Below the pieces are notes generated by a model that saw nothing but the letters and a program-made list of their open reading frames with translations, was not told the DNA's origin and searched no databases. The translations under genes and the position numbers were made by a program. Source: Cyclostephanos tholiformis (Eukaryota > Bacillariophyta > Thalassiosirophyceae > Thalassiosirales > Thalassiosiraceae). Taken from it: a DNA stretch of 29,441 bases. Below, one piece after another: positions 10,561 through 19,531 of this stretch (positions are counted from its first letter, which is position 1; every line of letters begins with the position of its first letter). Location: contig JALLPB010000040.1 in NCBI GenBank assembly GCA_036939975.1, forward strand, positions 1 through 29,441, in the 5' to 3' direction.

Positions 10561-10877
10561 GCATGATGCTCCCTCTTGTGGTTGATCATGTTCTCATTGC
10601 TTTGGGTGGCAAGACATCATTGTCATCATCCTGGGTGATGTAGGTTGGCCAGCAGGCAGCAATATGTTGCTTGTCGGTTGTTGGATGGGGGGCAGTGTAT
10701 TGCTGCTGCTCCTTGGTCTTGAATTTAACAACCTGCATTGGTCAGGTTTTATCAGACACTCCAATCTGCACACCTACGTGACAATCTTCCTGGTGGGGCA
10801 CATGACAATCAACGGGGGGGGGGAAACCTCATCTTTGAAAGTGGTCCCCGGTCCACCATTGGAAGGCAAGATGCAAC

Positions 10878-12414
10878 TCATGCTGCTGAGTTGGTGCAGA
10901 GGATGTTTCCTTCCATTCGTGCCATTGCTCTAGATTGTTTTGTTGTAGCTACTTTTGACAATAATTCACTGACTCTTGTCAATGCCTCCACTGTTTTGTT
11001 TTTTGCTGGTATGTTGCCCTTCAGTGCTGTTGCTAGCTGTTGTGCTGAAGCAACAATATGGGATTCCGGTGAGATCATTGAGATTGTAATGTATTGGTGC
11101 TTGAAATGCACTGTATCGTTGAGTCTTGTTGCCCTTATATTTGTGATGTAAACTTGGAAGCAATGGTGGTGCTCCATTGATGTGCCGAGACTGAACTGGC
11201 ATTGGACCTTGTGTCCCATGTTCGTCTGTTGTCCGGTTTGATGTGCGCTTGAATTGCACATCCAAGTGGTGCAAATGGTTTTTGCATGTAGTTATGTTGT
11301 CCGTGTACATGGGTGTAGGCTGAAATATTGGGCACCACTTTTGATTGGCATAGCATGTTTAAGGTGAGCTCTGTTGGTTCCAGTAGGTGGCACCAGAGCG
11401 AGAGTGGGAACTTGTCATCAACTCCTGATAGGATCGCAATAGAGTGTGCTTTGAATATTTGTATTGTTTAGTGGTCGTGGTTGCCAAGGGGTATGAGTTT
11501 GTACTCCATCTTGTTTTGCTGGATGCAATGTTTGAACATCTGCAATGCCTCATTGTCTAGTTTGTGGTGTTTTAGTCCTAGTCCTGCCAGTCTCATTCTG
11601 TCTACCATTTGTTGATATGCCCTGATCCTTTCTCCCTCTGTCATATTGCGCATAGGTTAATGAAGATGTAGTTGGCGTCAAGGTGGATGGCCACCATGAT
11701 GTATCGGTTGCCTCTTTGGGATGTGTAGGGGAAAGCCCCCATCTGGTCCATGTGAATGGACTCTGACAGGTCCGTGACATGGGTGAAAATATCGTTTGTT
11801 TGTTTGGCAGTTAGATTCATAGGAGGGGTGGTTTCTCCTTTGATCTTGATGCATATCCCATTGTCTGTGTATTCAGGGAGCTCAATTGCTCTTGTCGACC
11901 GTATCCCTTGTTGCTGACCCTTGATTCCCTTGATCATCTTGTTGGAGTCAGGGAAGTGCTTGTGGAACAGATGCATGGTTAATTTTGGCCAGGTTGCAAA
12001 ATTTCCTTTTTTAACTGCTCTTAAGATTGTTTCTTTCATTGGAAAACCTGTGACTGCATGATACCAGAGAAATGTCTGGTGTGCACTTGGGAGGTCAAAT
12101 ACTATGTTCTTGGTGTTTCCAATTGCTGGTTTGTTGGGGTCTAGTGGTAGTTTCCAAAGTCCCATTGATTTGCATCTCAGGGCTGAGAGGATGGGGGGCT
12201 TGTTTGCCATCACTGTTGTAGTGTATTCATCGTAGATTTCCACTGCTGTTGTGCCATGTAAAATCGTTGTATATCCTTTATTGACTAGTTTTGGTATGCT
12301 GACAAGAGTTGAGTGCATTCCTGGGATGATGTTGATCTTCCTTGCCTTATTGCAGATGTTATGTTTTAGGAGCATCTTTTTGGTTGCTTTGGCTGTGCAA
12401 CAATCTAGGAACAT
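10878..12414 (-). pseudogene. Integrase region of the copia element
   Basis: The longest open frame (12414-11641, 257 codons) starts in the protease/pre-integrase region (GMHSTLVSIPKLVNKGYTTI), then has a His-containing segment (FLWYHAVTGFPMKETI), and then the first catalytic Asp in HMDQMGAFPYTSQRGNRY. A frameshift near 11650 moves to the frame of GLGLKHHKLDNEALQ, which holds the second Asp. That frame meets a stop at 11468-11470 exactly where the third catalytic residue (Glu) is expected. It then continues as ILSGVDDKFPLSLWCH and the integrase C-terminal domain (FAPLGCAIQAHIKPD), before shifting frame again to 10878. A clear integrase with an inactivated catalytic triad. Confidence 0.85.
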
Positions 12415-12745
12415 GAATGTTTTCTCAGATTTTAGACCAGTGTCTGTGATGAAGTACTGTTCATCTTCTTCAGGGCCTGTGCCTGAGGTGGCTCCTGAGG
12501 CTAGTATTCCTGCTTGTCATGTCTTTCTGTTAAGTATTTTTGTGCCCAATGTGCTGCGAATTTGTTGGTTGGGCTGTTGTCCCTTGGTGTGGAAAATGCC
12601 CTTTCGATATGTGGTGGTGTGTCTTCCTCATCTTCCTTCTGTGCTTTGACTAGACAGGCTAGTGGGGACCAGTAGTTACTATAAGCTGCTGTTTAAGTTA
12701 CTAATTAGCTGCATACAGTTCTACCTTATTGGTCCCCAGTTGATG

Positions 12746-13950
12746 TCAAGCTGTTGCAGTCACCGGTAGGCAGGATACCCATCTGTCATACCTCTTGTCC
12801 TTATTTGCTTCAAGCTTGTAACAGTATTTGGCCAAATGGACCACCATCTTCTTGCAGTTGGATGCTTTAACCCTCTTGCTTAGCCTGCCAGATTTTGCTG
12901 CCTTTTTGGCACCAGCATTGGGTGGAGAATTCTCTTTGTTCCTGCCTCCGGCTGCCACAATTGCATTCATGCACTCCATCATCACATCCATGTTGGCCTT
13001 GTTGTTTGCCGCCATTGTAGTGATCTGCTTATCGTGCTGTTCTTGGAGCATTGCAAAGAGCATGGTTTGCATTTTGCCTTCTGCTCTGCTTCTTCCTTCT
13101 CTTGCATGGCCAGTGCGGCTTCCTTGAAGCATGATTGCTTTGCCATTGACAATGATTACTGCTTTTGTTCCAGCCACTTCTCAATAAAGTAGGCTTGGAG
13201 ATTTTCCCACGTTTGGTAAGCGGTGGGTTTGTTTTCCCATGCAAGCATCTGATCTTCCGTGAACATCTCATTGTCCCACATTTGGGCGCCTGCTACCATT
13301 AACTTCTTGTTGTCACTTGTTGCAATTCCATGGTTGACAAGGAAGATCAGAAAATGGTTGAGGTGCATGAACTACACCGTGATGCTCATCAATGGGTCAC
13401 AGGGGGTGTTGCATTCCATTGTCCTGTATTTGTGCTTCTGGGATGTTGTCATCTTGATGGCAGTTTTCATTTTGAGATGGTCGATCAAATTGTGGACTGT
13501 GACATTGCCGAAACCAATGTACTGCTTCTTTAGTGCTGCCAAAGCATCATCGCCAGCTGCATACAGTATCAGTTTTTTTCACTTCCTCCACCTTCAGGGA
13601 GGTTGCGCAGCTTTCAATGAGCACTTGTGCTCTGCAACGAGTTGTTCTCAAAGCACGGCTGCATTTCCCACTTGCAAGGCAGTTACGGATTATGCTCCTG
13701 GGTACATTGGGGGTGCATATAGCCATGCCAGATTGGCAATGACAATGCGATACTTGCCGTTGGGGATGGTGCTGGCTAGATGGCCGTACCTCTGTTCCTG
13801 GGCAAAGTGATGTGTTTTTATGACTGTGGGGATCCCTCCAAGTTCATCCTTGAGGGTATTGATGGCCTCCAGTAAGATCACACCATTGAGGTGGGTCATC
13901 TTGCCCCTGAGGTTGATGAGCATTTCGTATGCTCCCTTTGATGTCCTCAT
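12746..13950 (-). pseudogene. gag of the copia element, broken
   Basis: The 5' part (13950-13690) encodes 86 residues with KDELGGIPTVIKTHHFAQEQ and ends APPMYPGA, a pattern I know from copia-type gag of diatoms. The middle is broken by frameshifts (13690-13180). The 3' part (13177-12746) encodes 143 residues: a methionine- and glutamine-rich helical segment, a Lys/Arg/Ala-rich basic stretch (GAKKAAKSGRLSKRVKA), then a cysteine/histidine-containing end (NCKKMVVHLAKYCYKLEAN) that looks like a damaged zinc knuckle. It lies upstream of the pre-integrase in element sense, as expected. Confidence 0.75.
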
Positions 13951-14034
13951 CTTCTTTCATGCACTTGGGGTCGAATGAAGAAGATCAATCTATCGATGGT
14001 GTTTGCTTTTTGCTTGATGAGATTGATAAATAAC

Positions 14035-14315
14035 TGCTAAACCAATGCTAATGTTGTAGTTGATGTAAAGGTTATTTATCAATTATGAGTCTAATGGGTA
14101 AATACATTTGTTTCCCTTTCAGACATGTACAATGTTTCATCACTGTATTTAGGATATGTGGAATCCATTGCCAAAATAAGTAAACGGGCTTCCTTTCTTG
14201 TGTCTCTTTCTTTGCAATGTCTTAGGATATTGTGTGCCTAATAGTAACTTGAGGATAATGTGATGGGAACTGTTTTCTCGCCAATTCTGATAGGCCTTCA
14301 TTTGTAGGTCTAACA
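14035..14315 (-). repeat. 5' LTR of the copia-like element
   Basis: 281 bp, TG...CA, partner of 9522-9801. Internal differences include a 2-base and an approximately 8-base indel and scattered substitutions. On the minus strand the element's transcript would start in this copy. Confidence 0.9.
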
Positions 14316-15879
14316 GACAGGATGATAAGTCGATTGAGACCACTGGATAATGCAATGCATGAATGTACTAAAATGCTTGTTTTATAATCTGTTGCAACTA
14401 AGGACATGACCAAGTATATGTAGGGAAATTGATGTGGTGCTTCTGATGTACATGTGTGTCTCCCCGGTATTATTATCTACAAAATATATTATATGAAAAG
14501 TATATGTCAATTTGTATCAAATTGTCATTGAACTAATACAATTTGCATAACACTGATTTGGTTATTTGTAAATAAAATAAAAGTGATGTCAGCAAAGATA
14601 ATATTTGGATACATTTAAATTGTACTAAATCACACCAAATAAAATTACACATTGTAGTCTTTGTATTATTGTTACCTTTGATGGTTACAAACAAATAAGG
14701 AGAAATACTACGTAATTGTTGCTTTCATAATCATAAACTGCACTACATTATAACACACCTTCTCTTGGGACCTTTTCTAACCATGGTTGGGTTAGCTTTT
14801 CCTCTAGTTCTTACCACACTCAAGCATAGTCAAGAAAAAAATCCAGGGTGACCATGCTCAAAAATTGGACTTCGAAAATTAGTCTCTGCAATAGTGTGGA
14901 TGTGGAAGCATAGCAGCAATGATTGCCATCCTACCCCCAATGGCAATGCCTTAACTGTCCATGATGGTAACATCTGCCATGGACCCAAATCAAGGAGCCA
15001 TGGCTTGCTATGAGTCTACTGCAGGCGCCTGGTTGCCGGGCTCATGCTTGCAGCAGCTATTCTCTTGTTTTGGGTGCCAAGATGGCACCCATCATAAAAG
15101 TGAGCGATGGGCGGATCCCCGGTCTTGGGTGGCCGCCACTTGCTGAGTATACTCAACAACCAACCAAAAGATAGTGTTGGCGGTGGGTGGGGGGATTGGG
15201 AAGGAGATGTGACTGGGCTAAATGTGTGGGGAATGATGTTTACCTGTCATTTAGGGGGGTCAAATAGAGCGATGGAAAAATGAAAATAGAGGGAGGGATG
15301 GGGCCTTGGGTTAAGATGGCCTCCAGTGGATGGGGGAACACAACAACCAACCAAAAACATGCAACCGGTGAGGAGCACAGGGGGAGTGGTATTTGATCAT
15401 TTTTGGGGTGATCAAGTTTGGAGGAAGTAAAAATCTACAATAAAATAAATGACTCAACAACATTATTTATTTTCTTTGTCAATTCACATAATTGAAAAAA
15501 TTCCCTTTGATGAGGTCCTAGATCAGCCCATTGCTGAGAGGTTAACGGGGGGGGGTGGCTATTTATTACATTAGCCATGCCGGTATCGTAGACCCGATGA
15601 ATGGCTCTCTCCATCATGGTGGTGCGTAGTTTACTAGGGTTGATGGACAGACCAAGTCTATTTTTCGGATTTGGGGGGGGGCTGCCTGCAGAGATGTTTG
15701 GGGGGACACAAGAAAAAGTCTGTTTTCCAGACCCCCCACAAGTCCGTTTTCCGGACTTTTGGGAGAGTTGACTGCAGACCAAACTGATTCCCGCGACAAG
15801 GGGATTTTCCGGCGACGGACAATCACAACCATAATATGTTATTATTTCCTAGTATTATTTATCAAACGCTGTAGACATC
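14316..15879. other. Spacer between the repeat and gene compartments
   Basis: 14,316-14,760 is strongly AT-rich. 14,760-15,440 is mixed, with CAACAACCAACCAAAA occurring twice (15,149-15,164 and near 15,341) beside G-rich runs. 15,440-15,860 has two G-runs (15,547 and 15,672) and a doubled CCGTTTTCCGGAC-like motif at 15,717-15,758. A 115-codon minus-strand frame (15,782-15,435) crosses these but shows no domain, and I do not call it a gene. The last 100 bases probably hold the NUP107 promoter. No motif stands out. Confidence 0.5.
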
Positions 15880-18800
15880 ATGGCATCCAGCTATGACCAA
15901 GACGAAGACGACGGCGTCAAGGCCTACAATCTCATCCAGGCAGAGATAGGACAGTGGGGGTTGGATTTCACTCCCACTTCCACCCCACGGAGGTATGCGG
16001 CAGGATTTTCGCAATATTACAACGAAACGCCGGTTCCTGCCTCGACGACCCCCGCGTCGACGACCACTCCTGCAGGGTCGGCTCGTGCTCTGCGAGTTCA
16101 TGAAAACTTCGAGGATGATGACATGAAAGAAGAGGATGAATCGCCATCGCCGTTTCAATCTCCTCACTCGGGTGTAGGACTGCACGGTCCGGTGGGCATT
16201 CAGACGCCGGAGCCGCCGTTGGGCCACGATGCCATGGACAAGGGGGCCTGTATCGAGATGACCGACGAAGACGCCGCGGCCGCGGGACAGTTAATCGACG
16301 AAAGACTGGACTCATACCGTCCCTATCATGACGCACTTTACACATATCTCCAAAACAGGGAGAGGCTGTCGAAATTTTCGCAGCGCGCGGAGGGCAATTC
16401 CATGATGCAAATGGATAGTCATGAGACCGTTATAAGCGAACAAGATAATGAGGATTCGCATGCACGGGCGGCACTCGATAATGCGGAGGTTACATTCCTT
16501 GAATCCCTAGCCTCTATATGCTTCTCTCGAGTTCACGGTAATGTGGGGAATACTGGTGGTAATATCTGGAGCGAGGTTTCCAAAAACGAGGGCAACTTTT
16601 GGGATCTCTTGACGTTTCTCCGGGCTGAATGCTTGTCTTCACTATTTTATTGTGTCAATGGAGAAGAATTGCCTGATCTGACGCTGTCTAATGATCCGGC
16701 GTCAATGGTCGACAGTGCGCCTGCTGATGTATTAGAAGCCTGCCTTGGGGGAGATGTGTCTCTCCCGCTCAAGCGCTTGAATGCAGCTTTGGGCTGGATT
16801 GAGGCTTGTCACGGACGCAGGTTTGAGGAGGTGTTGAATCAAGAATACGACGGGAATGACGACCCGCTCCTACCCCCGCCCAGGCGTCGTACCATGTGGC
16901 CTGGAATGCTGGCCGCATTGCAGAGACAGCGCAAGAGTCCATCGTCATCAGGAGCATTCCATCCCGATGCTCCTCTTCGGGACTATTTAGGAATTCGTTC
17001 CTCCTCTCCAGTTGATGTACTCTCTTCACTCACGTCCCAGGATGAAATGGATGATGCACGTCTACTTCGAGCGTGCTTCATGCTGTTCCAAGCTGGACGG
17101 GTAGAGGAGGCCATGAAATTTGTTGCTGATTGTGGACAACCATGGAGAGCTGCCTCATGGACGGGGTGGGAACCCTTGTCCGCGGATGGGGCTGGCAATC
17201 CTACCAGAGCGTTATGGAAGAGACAATGTCGCAAAATATCCAAGAAAATGGCCGGGATTGTCAGCAAGGATGCAGCAATCATTGAAGACACCGGTACGAG
17301 GAGTCTATACCCTTCCATAGCATACGAGGCAGCCATCCTGTCTTTGCTGTCAGACGATGTTGATGCTGCGCTGAATAATCCTGTATTCCAAACATGGGAA
17401 GACAGCCTCCACTCCATTCTTCGGGCGGAAGTCGGTATAATCCAGGATGATGTGTTGAGAACTCATAATACTGCCAGAGTTGAGTTTATCAAGGGAAGTG
17501 GTGATCACTTTCCATTACCGGGGACTGAATTCGATTCCTACAGTCGAGACATTGATGATACTCATCTGGGAAATTGCGGATGTCTCGCTGCTGCCATGGA
17601 GAAAATGGATGCGTCTCCCACTGCACGTATTCGTGAAGAGGGTGGTGATCCGTTTCGGCACGGCATGAGATCTGTCTTAGTAGGTCAGAATGCAATCAAA
17701 AAATTCATCGAGGAATGCGCCATTCTTTCAATTGAAGAAAGTGACGCGTGTCTTTTGCGCTTCATCACGCACCTGGTTCTCTATGTCGGCACTGCCCTAC
17801 CAGAGTTTTGCTCTCAACTCAGTCTTCCACCAGGATTAAATCCTGAAGTAGATGACAACATTTTGTCGTTACGCGAGCTTTTGATTCTCAAGTATGTTGC
17901 CCACCTTTCGACACAAAGAGATCTATGGCCGCATGTTGCGCTATACTCTTCTCTACTCTCTAATGACAACATCATCGATACGTATTCGAGCTTCCTAATC
18001 CATGTGCATAGTGACCAAGAACGACAGATGACGCTAAATCAAGCTCGGACTCTTTTCCCGAAAGGATTCGATTCTTACATTCTTCGTTACGTTGTTAGGG
18101 GAATGATTATGTGCGACGCAGATGATTGGACGCGTGAGCCCGGAGAAGAGGCTGCTCCGGTAGGTGTTTCTCCAGCTGATGCTCGAATGATGAGGTCCAT
18201 TCATTGGCTTTGCTACTACCCCGAGCATAGGCCGGATGCCCTTGTTGCAGCCAACATGCTGCTCCGTAAATTTCTCATCCGAAGAAGCAAGAGTGAAACT
18301 CCCGACAAAGATCTGTATGCTGCAAAATTATTCATTGATAGGATTTTACCAAAAGATCTCATCGATATGGCAGTCGATCAATGTCATATGGAGAACCAAA
18401 CGATTGCTGGATCCATATCATTATCGTTGGTTCAGAATCTGGAAGCCGAGTACCTTTCGATTCAAGGTTACCTAAAGGCACACACACAGTACACACAATT
18501 TATCAACGCAATAACGAAAACGTCTCCTTGCCATAAGTCCAATAAACTTGTTAGTGGGATACAATCCAAGCATGAAAGTGAAATCGCAGATAAAATGGAA
18601 AGGAACACTTTTCGCCACAAGAAAATGGGTTTATGCAAAATAATTATCGAGTCTGCAAGCAGAGTGTCAGACACATTGATGGAGGTGTTGACTTTCGCAG
18701 GAGGCTGGCTCATTGACAGCAACTCTAATTTGAACAGCGACGAAACAGAGTCAGAAGAAGCCAAGGCAAGATCCGAGGAGTTAGAGATGATTCGCAACAC

Positions 18801-19167
18801 ATATATCCCAATCGCTATTTTCATGTTACACGAAATCTTTGATAAAACTGCCATGTGGCTGGAACAGATTGCTTTTGATACTATTTCCCAATTTGCAAGT
18901 TTCAGCAAAGACATGCTTCTGACATTGTATGGCAGTTTTGATGAATCCGACCGGACACAAGATGACTTATCGATGGATTCACTCACTACTTCCCAAGCTG
19001 CACCTGGATATTGGCACAAAAAGGCACTATCACTTGCAAGCGTTGTTGCGAACGATAGCAATGGACTACACGAAACGCTTAATAATATTGAGCTGGAAAG
19101 CTTCTTGAAGCTCATGGCCGAGTCTCATATTGCTCTCTCTCGGTCCATCTCACTCTTTGATTTGTGA
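15880..19167 (+). CDS. NUP107: Nucleoporin Nup107 (Nup84 family)
   Basis: Encodes a scaffold nucleoporin of the Y-complex (Nup107-160), a structural unit of the nuclear pore rings; it has no catalytic role. The protein has 1095 residues, longer than the roughly 925 of human Nup107, mainly through a low-complexity N-terminus (about 1-110, rich in Ser, Thr, Pro, Asp and Glu). The family signature is visible at 422-455: WRAASWTGWEP, then GNPTRALWKRQC. It is followed by YEAAILSLLSDD and QTWEDSLHSILRAE, as in Nup107/Nup84. The rest is helical throughout, as expected for an ACE1-type alpha-solenoid. One uninterrupted exon. The start at 15880 is chosen as the first in-frame ATG of the long frame. 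It is followed in the same orientation, 364 bp downstream, by the kinase gene. Confidence 0.92.
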   Translation: MASSYDQDEDDGVKAYNLIQAEIGQWGLDFTPTSTPRRYAAGFSQYYNETPVPASTTPASTTTPAGSARALRVHENFEDDDMKEEDESPSPFQSPHSGVGLHGPVGIQTPEPPLGHDAMDKGACIEMTDEDAAAAGQLIDERLDSYRPYHDALYTYLQNRERLSKFSQRAEGNSMMQMDSHETVISEQDNEDSHARAALDNAEVTFLESLASICFSRVHGNVGNTGGNIWSEVSKNEGNFWDLLTFLRAECLSSLFYCVNGEELPDLTLSNDPASMVDSAPADVLEACLGGDVSLPLKRLNAALGWIEACHGRRFEEVLNQEYDGNDDPLLPPPRRRTMWPGMLAALQRQRKSPSSSGAFHPDAPLRDYLGIRSSSPVDVLSSLTSQDEMDDARLLRACFMLFQAGRVEEAMKFVADCGQPWRAASWTGWEPLSADGAGNPTRALWKRQCRKISKKMAGIVSKDAAIIEDTGTRSLYPSIAYEAAILSLLSDDVDAALNNPVFQTWEDSLHSILRAEVGIIQDDVLRTHNTARVEFIKGSGDHFPLPGTEFDSYSRDIDDTHLGNCGCLAAAMEKMDASPTARIREEGGDPFRHGMRSVLVGQNAIKKFIEECAILSIEESDACLLRFITHLVLYVGTALPEFCSQLSLPPGLNPEVDDNILSLRELLILKYVAHLSTQRDLWPHVALYSSLLSNDNIIDTYSSFLIHVHSDQERQMTLNQARTLFPKGFDSYILRYVVRGMIMCDADDWTREPGEEAAPVGVSPADARMMRSIHWLCYYPEHRPDALVAANMLLRKFLIRRSKSETPDKDLYAAKLFIDRILPKDLIDMAVDQCHMENQTIAGSISLSLVQNLEAEYLSIQGYLKAHTQYTQFINAITKTSPCHKSNKLVSGIQSKHESEIADKMERNTFRHKKMGLCKIIIESASRVSDTLMEVLTFAGGWLIDSNSNLNSDETESEEAKARSEELEMIRNTYIPIAIFMLHEIFDKTAMWLEQIAFDTISQFASFSKDMLLTLYGSFDESDRTQDDLSMDSLTTSQAAPGYWHKKALSLASVVANDSNGLHETLNNIELESFLKLMAESHIALSRSISLFDL

Positions 19168-19531
19168 TGGTGGGTGACGGCTTAGTCGTCGATCCATTCA
19201 TGAATATTATAAAATACAAAAAGATTCACCTTATTTTTATTTAATCGAGATTGAGGTTGAGCGATTAAAATACAACAAACGATAAAGGTTTTGACTGGAG
19301 AGAGCTGACCAAGATCGACGCAGCCGTTTAACATTTTTGTTTGTTTGTTCCATTTGTGTTGAGACGCACTGTAGGTTTAATTATTACTTAACTGCAGTCC
19401 AGAGATGACCGCAGTGGCTGCATAAAGTTATTTACTTTAAATAATTTGGAACTCACGAGGGGAGCGATTAAAAATAAAAAAAATGAAAAAACCAAGTCTC
19501 ACCCCACCTTGAGACTTTTAGCAAAGCAAGC
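19168..19531. other. Intergenic region between NUP107 and the kinase gene
   Basis: 364 bp, AT-rich, with no ORF or RNA gene. It must hold the NUP107 3' end and the kinase promoter. I see no clear polyadenylation signal or TATA element worth a separate call. Confidence 0.6.

Larger units (their letters stand above)
9522..14315 (-). mobile_element. Ty1/copia-like LTR retrotransposon, RT-deleted
   Basis: A 4.8-kb element with two LTRs and a probable 5-bp target duplication. In element sense it contains gag (about 13950-12746), pre-integrase and integrase (12414-11135), the integrase tail and a linker (to about 10560), then directly the end of RT and the RNase H domain (about 10550-10076). The order protease-integrase-RT-RNase H is that of Ty1/copia and not of gypsy. 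The RT core is missing, and gag and integrase have frameshifts and stops, so the element is not autonomous. The 10-15% LTR divergence implies an old insertion. No convincing tRNA primer site is seen next to the 5' LTR. Confidence 0.88.

Noticed and set aside
14316..14760. AT-rich stretch as a possible diatom centromere-like sequence
   Set aside because: Short and beside a transposon; low GC alone is not evidence.
15435..15782. 115-codon minus-strand frame upstream of NUP107
   Set aside because: Crosses G-runs, has no recognisable domain and looks like chance.
18468..19115. 215-codon minus-strand frame inside NUP107
   Set aside because: Antisense shadow of a well supported gene.
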